Shown: one piece after another, positions 1-12,969 of the stretch | How the letters are laid out: each line of letters opens with the position of its first letter | How positions within the stretch are numbered: the stretch's first letter is position 1 | Origin: Coenobita brevimanus | Taxonomy: Eukaryota > Arthropoda > Malacostraca > Decapoda > Coenobitidae | NCBI GenBank assembly: GCA_032717465.1 | Contig: CM064632.1 | Span: 22,576,385-22,640,384, forward strand | Direction of reading: 5' to 3' | Length of the DNA: 64,000 nt | Translations under genes and position numbers: made by a program | The notes under the pieces: generated by a model | Seen by the model: only the letters and a program-made list of their open reading frames with translations | Told to the model about the DNA's origin: nothing | Database searches by the model: none

Positions 1-1140
1 GTATGGCCGCTTCACAGCCTCCAGCACCAGACACCCCACCATTATACTCTGTTCAGGACCCTACCCACCACCACCAGCAACACCACCATTTTCACCAGCA
101 CCTCTAGCATTTCCACAGCCATTTTACCAACACCATCACTTTCACTATCACCTCTATCATTTTCAGCACCATCATCATCCACGTTATTACCCATATTATC
201 TTCATTAACTTCATATCGCCGTTACTTTCATCACCATTATCACAATACTCATCATAGGCCTAGTCACAAGCACCATCACCTGTATCATTTTCAGTCATTT
301 TCACAATCTTCAGCATCACCATTCACATTAGTCACTATCATCTACATTAACTATATTTTCCACTACCTTCATTATCATCACTATTCTTATCATTGGCCTA
401 GTCACCAGACCCATCAACACATCATTTTCATTGTCATTTTCACCACTATCTTTAACATCATCACCATCATCTTCACCATTACCTTTTTCTTCATCACTAC
501 TTTAATCACCATAACCATTATACTGTACTGGCATCACTGCCCAGGTCAGCATCATATCGCCATCACTATCACCACCACTATCATTTACACCATCACTACT
601 ATCATATTCACTCTTATTCACCATCACCACTATCATTGCCACCCAAGGACTGGCCATCCTATCATTATACTCTAACACTATACTATTATCACCATCGTTT
701 TCACCATCACTATTATCATTCTCACCATCATCAGTATCATCATCGCCATCGTAATAATTTTCAGCACTACCTTTATCACCATCACCACTATATTCTTTAT
801 CAATGGGTTAGTCACCATCACCATTATCAATATAATTTTCAGTGTCATTTTCACCATTACCACTACAATCTTCGCTCATTTTCACTATTACCACTATCAT
901 ATTCACCTCACCACTACACTCTTCTCATAGGCCTAGTCATCATCATCATCATCATCATCATCATCACCATCGTTATCACCACCACTGTTACTTTCATCAA
1001 CACTACAAGCATCGCCATTTTCACCACCAATATTGCTTATTTTCACCATCAACAATATCAATACCACTTTCGGCCGTAGCATTTCCATCACCATCGTCAC
1101 TACACTGTCATTTTCCTCATCACCATCATTTCCAATACCA
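1..1140. repeat. Degenerate ATC/ATT-type repeat field
   Basis: The first 1.1 kb is an imperfect array of trinucleotide-like words (atcacc, atcatt, ttttcacc) with no fixed long period. A clean (ATC)n stretch lies near 938-965. Open frames here are rich in His, Tyr and Ser only because the repeat has few stops, so I do not call them genes. Confidence 0.85.
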
Positions 1141-1570
1141 ATATTTACTAAATGAAGGTCACATCGAAGTCTCCTTATTAGAAATGTTTACCCCTTCAGT
1201 TCGATTATGCATTTTCTTATTATACTCTTGTGAGACGATTCCACTAACTTGGGACGGACCTGAAGGAGATAATGAAAGTTATGTCTCTCTCTCACCCTAA
1301 GGATTTAATGAGGGTTACTCTCTCTCCTCCAGTTCGGAAAGTCTCTCCAAAACAGAATAAAACTGTCCTGTATAAAAACAACAACAATATAGAAAACGTC
1401 ATCGGAGTAAAATGCTTAACAGACCCGACGGCACGTTTGAATCTGCTGTTTTGTTTAAGGTATATATCACCTAATAATCCTCATCGCCATTATCATCACT
1501 GTCATATTTACTATCACAGTTAACACCACCACCAGTATTTCCACTATTACCCTATTACTCGAACTACCAA

Positions 1571-1573
<3 letters not shown>
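1141..1573. other. No gene seen
   Basis: Mixed-composition sequence between two repeat fields. Short open frames have no recognisable domain and there is no tRNA-like or inverted-repeat structure that I can see. Confidence 0.5.

Positions 1574-1615
<42 letters not shown>
1574..1615. repeat. (CT)n microsatellite
   Basis: Uninterrupted CT dinucleotide run of about 21 units. Confidence 0.97.
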
Positions 1616-1619
<4 letters not shown>

Positions 1620-1930
1620 TTATTATTCTACTTATCACAATACTTCTTTTTCTTTATCACCCCCAGTAACATCACCAATTTCAAACACTATTATCGCCAT
1701 CATCACAACTAGCATTTTCATCACCATCATCGGCACCAACACAAACATCACCATCACCATTATCAACACCATCGTTTATTTTTTTATCATCATCACTATC
1801 ACAATCAACATACAGTAATTATCTATAACCCCACCTTAACCATTTCAACACCACTATCTTCATCTTCACCATCATCATCATCACTGTCGTTCTGCCATCA
1901 CTATCGCCGTTCTCTTCATTCCATAATACA
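1616..1930. repeat. Degenerate ATC/ATT repeat field
   Basis: Continuation of the imperfect atc/acc/att word array, ending where the inverted-repeat element at 1971 begins. Confidence 0.75.
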
Positions 1931-1970
1931 GTCACGATCACCAGTACCACTAAGCCGTCATCACAAACTT

Positions 1971-2161
1971 CGGCCCGTTTTCTCGTGGGCTATGGAGCTC
2001 CCTAACACCCTTTACTATGCGATTTATTTTCTTTAATCACCTTACTGTCGTCTTCTCTGTTACGTAAATTGTTCCAGTATCACCATACTCTGCATAAATA
2101 ACTTACGAAATCGCTAAGGAAGAAGTGCTGGGGAGCTTTCTTAACCAACGAGAAGACGGGA
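1971..2161. mobile_element. MITE family A, copy 1
   Basis: The element is an imperfect foldback. The left arm reads cggcccgttttctcg, then ctccctaacacc and gcgattta. The right arm is its inverse: aaatcgctaaggaagaagtgc, gggagctttcttaacc, cgagaagacggg. Seven related copies occur in this window at 10495, 33365, 33657, 36070, 39147, 40617 and 42863. There is no coding capacity, so this is a non-autonomous DNA element. The superfamily is unproven; the GGGCC-type ends would fit PIF/Harbinger, but I could not find a consistent target duplication. Confidence 0.75.
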
Positions 2162-2297
2162 TCTATTCACATCACCAACATCACTTTCACCCTGGTATGT
2201 CGCTTATCTTACGCCAGAGGACGATTTATTTTTTACTTTAATCTTGCTATCTATAGACAATTTTATTCAGCACAGGATATACTTCACAGCCTCCATT

Positions 2298-2329
<32 letters not shown>

Positions 2330-2347
2330 CTTATTTATTTATTTTTT
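2298..2347. repeat. (TTTA)n microsatellite
   Basis: About 12 units of atttatttatt with one ttac interruption, ending in a T run. Confidence 0.95.
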
Positions 2348-2657
2348 TGCCACAGGGGGTTCTATGTATTTAATGCTGAACAAGTCGTCCTGTAACGCCA
2401 AGAATAAACCATAAATAAGCCTCACGAAAATACATCATGGTGTTGAAATGGCTGACGTAAAAGCATATATTCCCACGCTGTCGTTATATGCTGAAGATAT
2501 ACACACGGAACCAACATAACAATTCGACTTTCACATTCATCACCCTCACTACAACACCAGATCCTGACTCATATCTCACCAGCATGGAGGAGACGTAATT
2601 CCGGTTATCACTCTCTCTCCGGTCCTTCAGTAGACTTCATACTCACGAACAGAAACG

Positions 2658-3060
2658 GCACAGTCACCACCACCCCACCAATACAATCACCACTGTTATC
2701 ACCATCACCGCCAACGTCCCTTCCACTACTAGCACCATCGCAGCTACCACCACCACCACCACCACCCTCAACACCAATACTGTTACTACCACCAACACCA
2801 TCACCACCAGTAACACAACCATCAACACTGCTACCACTGCCACCAGTATTATCACCAATGCCGCCACCACCACCATCACCACCATCAATACTGCTACCAC
2901 CATCATAATTACCACCACCACCACCACCACTACCAATACCACCACCACCATCACTATTGCAACCACCACCACCACCACCACTACCAATACCACCACCACC
3001 ATCACTACTGCTACCACCACCACCATTACCACCACCATGCAGATCATTCAAAGCAATCAC
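2658..3060. repeat. (ACC)n/(CAC)n-rich minisatellite field
   Basis: Imperfect accacc array with higher-order words such as accactaccaatacc and accaccatcact that recur about every 50-60 bp near 2900-3010. Its minus-strand open frames are Gly-rich and Val-rich low-complexity translations in overlapping frames, which argues against coding. Confidence 0.85.
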
Positions 3061-3289
3061 CCTCCCACCCTAACTTCATTACCTAGCCTCATCAATCCCC
3101 ACTAACGAGTCTTGAATCTCACACTAACTTCCCCATCGATTACCAGCAAGGACAATGGGGGATTACATGAAGCTGTAATCCTTAGTCCAGTGGAATTAGG
3201 CTACGAGGCTTCCTATCAATTCTTCCTTCGCATCTTAGTTCTACTTATTTTCTCCTTTTTTTTTTTCCCCAGTCCTTATTCAATACTTA

Positions 3290-3450
<161 letters not shown>

Positions 3451-3548
3451 TCAGCGTTCTATTTTGGGTTGGGGTGAGGTTCGCTTTGCATGTGTACTGG
3501 TGCTAGGTTTACGTCTCGTTGGTCCTAATGGTGGGGGCAGCCAGCTTG

Positions 3549-3550
<2 letters not shown>

Positions 3551-3614
<64 letters not shown>

Positions 3615-3615
3615 G
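3551..3615. repeat. Compound (CT)n(CA)n microsatellite
   Basis: About 22 CT units pass directly into about 10 CA units. Confidence 0.97.
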
Positions 3616-4041
3616 AACTCACCACCGATTCCCTGTTCCAAATAAGATTCGGTTTGGTAGGAAGGAAAACGGTAAGGAAGAAGAGGGCTAAGGATTAATG
3701 CACATCGACAAAACAAGACCACTGAGACACACAATCAGTTTTAAACCCAAACTTCACAGTCTCCCTCTATATTACGTCACGCAACAATGGAGTTTAACGT
3801 GAGGGTATTTAGTGCAGACTATTTACATGTCTTTTAGTTTCGTTGGTTCACAGGAAATTTTGCAGCAAGTTTTCACTCCCAACTAAGCCATGGTTCCTGT
3901 TCTATAAAGTTCAAGGAAGTTTCTTACAGTTCTTCCTTTAAGGTGTATCTTGCTTGTTATACTTTATGATTCTGTCGTATGCCCTATATATTATAAAAAT
4001 CGACACAGGCTGCAGGAACAACACGAAACGATGCATGAACG
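3616..4041. other. No gene seen
   Basis: Unique-looking sequence up to the TA duplication of the Tc1/mariner-like element. No domain, RNA or inverted repeat recognised. Confidence 0.45.
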
Positions 4042-4043
4042 TA

Positions 4044-4466
4044 CAGTCAACGGCAAAAGTTCACTCGTCCTGCCGCTCTATCATCTCTGAGATTCAGATT
4101 CGTGAATGCGAAGCAATGGACACAGGTGCATAGTATCGCAAACAGATGGCGTGGTGGGATGTGGGGTTGGGAGAAGGAGTATGAAGGGCGAGGGGCCATA
4201 CGGATTAAAGGTATGCGAACCAAAATTAGTCAGATAAGACAATGAAACGCAAAAGATGGAAATCATATGAAGTATGTATTTTACTGAAACTACTGTACAC
4301 TGCTGTGGGAATGGTGGCGGGTTACTGGATAATATAGAGCGAGTTAATTGTTCCTCACTATATCTTCCTAGCGAATCTCATCGGTCCTTCTTCTGTCTTC
4401 TTGCTTATGCAGCTCTCTCACTCTCCATCATTCTGTATCACTAGCACTCTCACGCTTTCACACTCC

Positions 4467-4499
<33 letters not shown>

Positions 4500-4725
4500 A
4501 AATCACCCAGATATATATATTATCTTGGTCGCTTACTTGACACGTCACCTCGTTTCTACGGAGGAACCTCCCCATATCCCACCCAATCCCCACTCCAACA
4601 CCACATCACACCACGCCATCTGTCAGCAGCATTCTGCACCTGTGTCCACTGCTTCGCATTCATAAGTCTGAAGCACAGAGATGACAGAGCGGCAGGGGGG
4701 GAGCGCGAACTTTTGCCGTTGACTG
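4044..4725. mobile_element. Tc1/mariner-like non-autonomous element
   Basis: Both ends carry the same inverted sequence: cagtcaacggcaaaagttc at 4044 and its reverse complement ending at 4725. Each is flanked by TA (4042-4043 and 4726-4727), the target duplication expected for Tc1/mariner. The inverted similarity continues inward about 140 bp: the left arm holds gaatgcgaagcaatggacac and cagatggcgtggtg, the right arm holds their complements near 4608-4670. Known Tc1-type ends commonly start CAGT and contain a CAAAAGT word, which matches. The 682-bp body holds a (CT)n run at 4470-4499 and no transposase, so it would depend on enzyme from elsewhere. Confidence 0.8.
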
Positions 4726-4727
4726 TA

Positions 4728-5437
4728 CCATATACAAAAATAAACTGGCAAGGAAAGACACCAAAGAGCTTTCTCAACTGACGTCAATGCAGGGTTTCCT
4801 TCTGTATATTTTGATGCTGAAGAAGAGGAAAGGCAAGTTTAAAATTTGATAGACGTCCTCAAAACCTCACGTATGATGCAGCTTGTATTAGATACGAGAA
4901 ATGTCACAATTCTTGTAATTGTAAAAATAATGAATGTGTGTCGAGCGCTAGTGAGTTCCCAAAGAAAGAACTGGCGCTTTTGAGAAAATTTTATTATTAG
5001 GTTTGATCAAGGGTTAGGGTCACTGGTGTAAAACAAATCTACCCTGAACAGAACGTTTGATAATGACTCGACCACATTCTAGGTATCATCAAAACAAGTT
5101 ATACCCACAAAAGGAAAATTCAGAACACGAAAAACCAAAAGGCTTCAATCACTTCTTCTGTCCCTTCACTTTACTTTTCTTTTCGTTTCAGACATTTTCT
5201 TTTTTTTCTACGTAGTCTTCCAGGCAAAGTTTTCTTATATTTTCTGGGTTAATTTCCTATAATCCTGTCTAACATTCTGTAGCCACTTTTCCAAACCACT
5301 ACTTCTGGTAGTCTTTCACAGCCAGGTGATTTTAAAGATGGTTTTACTGTTTCTTAGCATGATAGTATTCAAAGCGGTGTTTCTTATTGGTTTTCCGGTA
5401 AAAGTAAAATTATTTCTACGGAGCTCATATTTTCTCG
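4728..5437. other. No gene seen
   Basis: AT-rich sequence with T runs. No open frame with a recognisable domain and no RNA gene. Confidence 0.45.
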
Positions 5438-5697
5438 GGTATTTTTTTTACGCATGTACTTTTGCTCGTGTGTGTGTGTTTTTTTTTTATATTTAACTGC
5501 TAAACTAGTAATTACATCATCGCAGTGAAGGAGTTTAAACCTCTGAATCCAGTGACGCATTTCTGGCATTTATATTTTCTTTGGGCAATTATAATTCTCC
5601 AATTTTTTACGTATGTAGTTTTGTCCGTGCTTTTGTTTTTTCCACTTAATTGCTTAGCAAGTAATTATATGAATGCAGTGAAGTAGTTGAAACCAGT
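5438..5697. repeat. Diverged tandem duplication, about 157-bp period
   Basis: Two related segments follow each other. Both contain acgcatgta/acgtatgta, then ttttgctcgtg/ttttgtccgtg, a T run, ctagtaattacat/caagtaattatat and gcagtgaagga/gcagtgaagta. The first spans about 5438-5542 and the second 5597-5697. Confidence 0.6.
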
Positions 5698-6296
5698 AAA
5701 TCTTTTTTTTTTTTTAACTTATTCTTGCTACCACCAGACGATTTTTGCGGTAATTACGTAGGATCTTTAGTGGTGTATGAATTAAGGTCTTATCTATCCC
5801 AGTCTGTTCAGAAAGCCTCTCCGATGATGACTAAAACCGTCTGGAAGCAACAAGAATAATCTTTTAAAAATACGTCATCGGGATGAAGGGATTATCACTT
5901 CATTTCTACCACCGTCCTCTGAGCTGAGTACGGTGGCTTGGAGTCAGCAGGAGGAATATTAAGAAAGACGGCAGCGAAGTGAAGGAGCTTAACCTTATGT
6001 TGGGACGCATATTTTCCTTCTGTATTACGGTTCAGCAACACCACCAGGAACGTCAGCCAGGAACGACGCTCGCCTCGTCGTTTCAAATCAGAGGTTTTTC
6101 TCGGGCATGTGCTGTGTGTGTTTCCCAGGCAGAATTACTGATATTAATCAAAATCTTATCTATACCTAACCTAACCCAGCACCTAGCCTAGCGTTAACCT
6201 ATCCCACTAGGGCTGCCTGGCCAAGGGCGGTGGTGCTGAACCGTAATACAGAAGGGAAATATGCAGAAGGTACAGCTCAGGTGTTCTAGTTCAACT
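5698..6296. other. No gene; scattered family C fragments
   Basis: Contains short family C words (accaccagacgattttt near 5732, gaagtgaaggagcttaacc near 5977) and a two-unit cctaa motif near 6166. No gene is supported. Confidence 0.45.
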
Positions 6297-6450
6297 ACCG
6301 CCAGACGATTTTATCCAGCTGAGAGTGAGTCATAAAAGCCAGATGATTAATGTCACCCATCACCCTCTCATGGCTAGGACAACTCGTACGGTATTCTATT
6401 AAAGCTGCCACCAGACGATTTTATTCATTTGAGTCACAGGAGCCGAAGAT
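6297..6450. repeat. Dispersed family C, tandem pair
   Basis: The phrase gccagacgattttat occurs twice about 110 bp apart (near 6302 and 6412), each followed by a gag-rich word and a cataaaagcc/cacaggagcc word. The same paired arrangement recurs, reverse-complemented, at 37107 and 47925. Confidence 0.6.
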
Positions 6451-6626
6451 AGTTCCATTATTATCGCCATTCTTTCTCCTTTACATCACACTTATTCCTC
6501 GTTATCATTTACCTTCGTCCTCGTAACTCTTGCTCCTCCACCCCTCTCGTTCTTCTTCCTAAATCCTGGTTTCATTTCCTTTCTCATTTCCTTTCTTAGA
6601 TTTTTTGCATCTCTCTCACTGATATT

Positions 6627-6630
<4 letters not shown>

Positions 6631-6702
<72 letters not shown>
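6631..6702. repeat. (CT)n microsatellite, 72 bp
   Basis: Pure CT run of about 36 units. Confidence 0.98.
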
Positions 6703-6705
<3 letters not shown>

Positions 6706-6904
6706 CTACTTCGAGTCTCGTGACCAGCCTTCACTTTCACTCTTTACTTCCACCTCCATCACTTATTTTCCCACTACCCTCTCCCTCTCCAGCTCTCTCT
6801 CCCCTCTCCCTTCCCCTCCAAGGCACATTCCCTCACTGTCACTTCAACTTTTCCCCTTTCTATCATACCTATTTCTCCCCTCTTGTTCTCTCCCCTCTCC
6901 CCTA

Positions 6905-8732
6905 GCCTGTCTTCTCCACCAACAGTATTAGAAGTGACGGAGGAGGGAAGGGAAAAGAGAGAAAGCTCTTGAGAGGAAAGAAGGGGAAAAGGGTAGGTAT
7001 GGAAAGAAGAAAGGGGAGAGAAAAGGAAAGAAGAGGATAGACGAGAGGAGAGAAAAGGAAGAAAGAGGGGGGGAGGTAAATGTGGATGATATTAGAGGAA
7101 AGGACGGAAGAGAATGGAGAATAAGATGGAAGAAAGGGGAGAATAAGATGGAAGAAAGGGGAGAATAAGATGGACGAAAGGGGAGAATAAGATGGAAGGT
7201 AGGGGAGAATAAGATGGAAGAAAGGGGAGAATAAGATGGAAGGAAGGGGAGAATAAGATGGAAGAAAGGGGAGAATAAGATGGAAGGAAGGGGAGAATAA
7301 GATGGAAGAAAGGGGAGAATAAGATGGAAGAAAGGGGAGAATAAGATGGAAGGAAGGGGAGAATAAGATGGAAGAAAGGGGAGAATAAGATGGAAGAAAG
7401 GGGAGAATAAGATGGAAGAAAGGGGAGAATAAGATGGAAGGAAGGGGAGAATAAGATGGAAGAAAGGGGAGAATAAGATGGAAGAAAGGGGAGAATAAGA
7501 TGGAAGAAAGGGGAGAATAAGATGGAAGGAAGGGGAGAATAAGATGGAAGGAAGGGGAGAATAAGATGGAAGGAAGAGGAGAATAAGATGGAAGGAAGGG
7601 GAGAATAAGATGGAAGAAAGGGGAGAATAAGATGGAAGGGGAGAATAAGATGGAAGAAAGGGGAGAATAGGATGGAAGAAAGGGGAGAATAAGATGGAAG
7701 GAAGGGGAGAATAAGATGGAAGGAAGGGGAGAATAAGATGGAAGGAAGGGGAGAATAAGATGGAAGGAAGGGGAGAATAAGATGGAAGGAAGGGGAGAAT
7801 AAGATGGAAGGAAGGGGAGAATAAGATGGAAGAAAGGGGAGAAGAAAATGGAAGAAAGGGGAGAAGAAGATGGAAGAAAGGGGAGAAGAAGATGGAAGGA
7901 AGGGGAGAAGAAGATGGAAGAGAAGAAGAAGATGGAAGGAAAGGGAGAAGAAGATGGAAAGAAGGGGAGAATAAGATGGATGGAATGAGAGAATAAGAAA
8001 GAAGAAAGGGGAGGATAAGACGGAAGGAAGGGGATGATAAGATGGACGAAAGGGGAGGATAAGATGGAAGAAAGGGGAGAGTAATATGGACGAAAGGGGA
8101 GGATAAGATGGGAGAAAGGGGAGGATAAGATGGGAGAATGGGGAGAGTAAGATGGAAGAAAGGGGAGGACAAGAGGAAAGAAAGAGGAAGATGGAGGAAA
8201 GGGGACGAAGAGATGAAAAAGAGGAGAGGACAAGATGGAAAAGAAAAGAGGATAAGATGGAAGAGAAAAGACAAGATGGAATGGAAGAAAGGAGGGAAGG
8301 GGAGGGTGGAAAAAGGGAGAGAAGGGAGAGAAATCTTGGGTGCAGGGGAGAGAAAACATAAGAAAGTGAGAGAGAAAAGGAGAGAATAGGGGATGAGGGT
8401 AAGGAAAAAGAGCAATGACAGGAGGGACGAGGGGAAAGGAAAAGTGAGAGGAAGGAGAGGAAAAGAGGGAAAAGAGAAAGAGTTTCTTGGAGGAAGGGGG
8501 AGGGGAGCTGAGACGAAAAGTTAGAGGAATGGAATGAAAAAGGGGGAGGAAAGTAGGAGAAAATCGGAAGAAAGGAGAGAAGTAGAGTGATGTCTGGAGA
8601 GGAGAGGAGGAAGGAAAAGGAAAAATAAAAGAGGGGAAGGACAAGAGATGGGGAAACAAGAAAAAGGAAAAGTAGAGAGGAAAAGGGGAGAAGCAATGGG
8701 TAAAGGTAAAAGGAAAAAGAAAGGAAAATAAT

Positions 8733-8766
<34 letters not shown>

Positions 8767-8768
8767 AT
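6905..8768. repeat. Kilobase-scale polypurine tract
   Basis: For about 1.86 kb the plus strand is about nine-tenths A or G. The centre is the 22-bp minisatellite annotated separately. The flanks are irregular gga/gaa sequence, and the right end is (GA)n followed by a run of nine G at about 8759-8768. The minus strand is open in all three frames for hundreds of codons, purely because the pyrimidine repeat lacks stops. Those frames are Ser/Pro/Phe/Leu low complexity and I do not call them genes. Confidence 0.9.
7112..7990. repeat. 22-bp minisatellite, about 40 copies
   Basis: The unit is ggggagaataagatggaa plus gaaa or ggaa. Variants differ mainly at that last tetranucleotide. A shorter unit occurs near 7630 and the array decays after about 7830, where aagaag replaces aataag, and again after 7990. 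Confidence 0.95.
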
Positions 8769-8868
8769 CCCTTGAGACCTTTGGATATCACTCCTGACAG
8801 GAACGCTATATGAAGCTGCCCCACCTACTGAGAGGCTGGAAAACACAATAAGAGCATATTTGTACTTT

Positions 8869-8892
8869 CTCTCTCTCTCTCTCTCTCTCTCA
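8869..8892. repeat. (CT)n microsatellite
   Basis: Short pure CT run. Confidence 0.95.
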
Positions 8893-9062
8893 TATGAACT
8901 CTTGCATAGGACCCACTGCCAGTAAAGCCAATTATTCACAGATTACGGTGATGGAGGCCGAAAATGTGGACTTAAAATAAAAACTATTACAGTACGAAAT
9001 GGAAGCCTGATCAAATTAATCTTACTATATACACAAAAAAATCCTGGATGAAAAAATGGGTT

Positions 9063-9068
<6 letters not shown>

Positions 9069-9109
<41 letters not shown>
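9069..9109. repeat. (GA)n microsatellite
   Basis: Pure GA run of about 20 units. Confidence 0.97.
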
Positions 9110-9112
<3 letters not shown>

Positions 9113-9147
9113 GAGGAAAAATTACAAAAATGAAGGCGAGTAATTAA

Positions 9148-9740
9148 AGACTTGACGAGATGTAGCGAGATGTGGCGAGAAGTAACGAGATGTGACCGTA
9201 AGTGACGAGATGCGGCGAGATTTGGCGGGATAGCATGAGAAGTGGTGAGATATGGCGAGAAGTAGCGAAATAGAGAGAGATTTGGCGAGAAGTGGCGTGA
9301 GACTGTGAGGGGAGAAACGGAGTGACCGGGGAAGAAGCGACGAGAATTTGTGGGATATTGCGAGAAATGGTGAGAAAATGAGTGAGGAGGAAGAAATATA
9401 ATAATAAAAATAAAAATAAAATCGAAATTTGGCTAAAAATGGCGAGATTAGGAGAGATGAAATCAGGCGGTAAGTGGCGAGATTAGACGAGAAGTAACGA
9501 GATCAGACGAGATATGGCAAGATGCGGCGAGATACGAGCAGCGACGAGATATACCGAGCACTGACACGGGTTATATGTGGTTAGGCGCAAATTGTGAAGA
9601 GGTATGGGTGCGGATGGATGGCAGAAAGGACGGCTGGACGAGACGAGACGAGACAAGCGGCGAAACCAGACGGGATAAGAGAAGAAAAGGCGAGATTAGA
9701 TAAGATGTAGCGAGATCAGGCGAGAAATGACGAGATATTG
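9148..9740. repeat. Degenerate about 10-bp GCGAGA repeat
   Basis: Repeated words such as gacgagatgt, ggcgagaagt, agcgagatgt and ggcgagatta run head to tail with frequent substitutions for about 600 bp. It ends directly at the family E segment, whose head (gcgagaaatacc) looks like one more unit. Confidence 0.8.
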
Positions 9741-9743
9741 CGA

Positions 9744-9863
9744 GAAATACCAAGGGTGTGCGTGGTTAGGCGGGAATGTTGTGGTGGTGTGAGTGAAGAT
9801 GGACGGTGGATGGGATGGCGTGATTTCACCAGGGAACACATATCTATCTCACCACACTGGCAG
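9744..9863. repeat. Dispersed family E, copy 1
   Basis: About 118 bp almost identical to 31446-31565, sharing taccaagggtgtg, gtggttaggcgggaat, gatggacggtggatggg and tcaccagggaacaca. Differences are a few scattered substitutions and small indels. Function unknown; two copies 21.7 kb apart in the same orientation show it is a dispersed repeat. Confidence 0.8.
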
Positions 9864-9872
9864 ATGATGATG

Positions 9873-9903
<31 letters not shown>
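9864..9903. repeat. (GAT)n microsatellite
   Basis: About 13 GAT units with one GGT interruption. Confidence 0.95.
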
Positions 9904-10260
9904 AAGAGAGAGAAAGAGAGAGTATTAAAAGACAGGGGGAAGAAGGAAAAGAGGGTGGTAGAGAGAGAGGGAGAGAAGGAAGAGAGGGAATGTTGTAGGG
10001 AGATAGGGAGAAGATGAGAGTGATACGGTGGGACTGCATAGGTGACAGGGTAACAGGCAGAGAGACAGAGAGGAAGGGAGAAAGGAAGCGAGTGAGAAGA
10101 ACCACACACATCTATGGCAGTAGTCGTCTCAAGGGGAATGGGCGAGAGGGGGAGGGGGAGAGGGAAAGACGGAGAGAGCGAGAGGGAACTCACCCCCCCC
10201 ACCACCACCATCCTAAGCTATATGGGTGTGTAGGTCTCGAGGGGAAAGGGTGAGTACGAG
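9904..10260. repeat. Purine-rich low-complexity DNA
   Basis: Irregular gagaga/gggaga sequence on the plus strand with a short C run near 10192-10200. No gene. Confidence 0.7.
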
Positions 10261-10494
10261 AGGGAAATTGTGAGTAGCGGATGCGATCAAATCCAAGCCC
10301 ATTCGCCTGAATCGCCTCCCTTGCCTCCTCACTGTTGAATTCAGACACACTTGAAAGAGACGAAGTGGACAAAGGAGTTTCTTACCAACCAACAGACGAA
10401 TGGCAACATGCATCTCAATATACTGTACTATGTCACATCTAAGCACCTATGAATACAGTGATGAAACAGAGACAGGAGAGGCGAAAGGAATCTA

Positions 10495-10699
10495 AGGCCC
10501 ATACTCTCGTCGCGTAAGGAGGCTCCCCAGCACCTCTGCTTTAGCGATTAATTTTTGGATATGACTTTAATATCCTTTTCCACGTTATTTATGCAATGTT
10601 AGAATGATTTACGCAACAAAAAAGGATAGCAAGGAGTAAAAAACACGTCGCTCAGGAAAAAATGTTAGGAAGCTTCCTTAACTGACGAGAATACCACCC
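10495..10699. mobile_element. MITE family A, copy 2
   Basis: The left arm reads ggcccatactctcgtcg, aaggaggctccccagcacc and gcgatta. The right arm reads cgctcagg, gaagcttccttaactgac and gagaatacc. The middle is AT-rich with tgttagaatgattt. About 205 bp, no coding capacity. Confidence 0.8.
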
Positions 10700-12302
<1,603 letters not shown>

Positions 12303-12400
12303 GCTTATTATTATTATTATTGTTATTATTAGTATTAGTATTAGTAGTAGTAGTAATAGTAGCAGTAGTAGTAGTAGGAGTAGTAGTAATAGCAGTAAAA
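12303..12400. repeat. (ATT)n/(AGT)n compound microsatellite
   Basis: ATT units grade into AGT/AGTAAT units with scattered substitutions. Confidence 0.9.
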
Positions 12401-12580
12401 ATAATAGATTCCTGGTAATATGCTCTTTTCGCGTACCGTACGTCAGGTTGGGATCGCTGCTTGACAGCTGGATCTTGGCTCGCTAACTCTTCTACATTTA
12501 TGACGATTGTGTTGGTGTTGCTGCTGTATTACTCTTACCTTAAAAAAGAGAAATGTTATACCTTCTTATCATCCTTACAG

Positions 12581-12962
12581 TCCATGATCCACCCCCACCT
12601 TCCACACTCCATAATCCACCCAGCCTTTCACAATCCATGATCCACCCCACCCTCCACAATCCACGATCCACCCCACCCTCCACAATCCATGATCCATCCC
12701 ACCCTCCACAATCCATGATCCATCCCACCCTCCACAATCCATGATCCAACCCATCCTCCACAATCCATGATCCACCCTACCCTCCACAATCCATGATCCA
12801 CCCCACCCTCCACAATCCATGATCCACCCCACCCTCCACAATCCATGATCCACCCTACCCTCCACAATCCATAATCCATCCCATCCTCCACAATCCATGA
12901 TCCACCCCACGTTCCACATTCCATGATCCACCCCACCTTCCACAATCCATGATCCACATCAC
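12581..12962. repeat. 26-bp minisatellite, about 14 copies
   Basis: The unit is cctccacaatccatgatc followed by caccccac, with start-to-start spacing of 26 bp at 12781, 12807 and 12833. Because 26 is not a multiple of three, all minus-strand frames stay open as one Trp/Gly-rich 26-residue pattern. These are translations of the repeat, not genes. Confidence 0.93.
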
Positions 12963-12969
12963 CTTTCAC

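Noticed and set aside
1..1140. Possible His-rich metal-binding protein
   Set aside because: His and Tyr codons come from cac/tat words of a degenerate ATC repeat; both strands and several frames give similar low-complexity peptides.
3551..3615. CRISPR-like or other spaced repeats
   Set aside because: All tandem repeats here are contiguous micro- or minisatellites without unique spacers; no CRISPR array in the window.
6160..6200. Telomere-like cctaacctaaccc
   Set aside because: Only two to three imperfect units of the arthropod CCTAA motif; too short to be telomeric.
6902..8939. Three overlapping minus-strand open frames of 495-640 codons
   Set aside because: They are the three frame translations of one 22-bp pyrimidine repeat; composition is almost only Ser, Pro, Phe, Leu and Ile and the frames share one 22-residue pattern.
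12540..12969. Trp/Gly-rich repeat proteins on the minus strand
   Set aside because: All frames are open because a 26-bp repeat without stops is read through; no start context, domain or non-repeat sequence.
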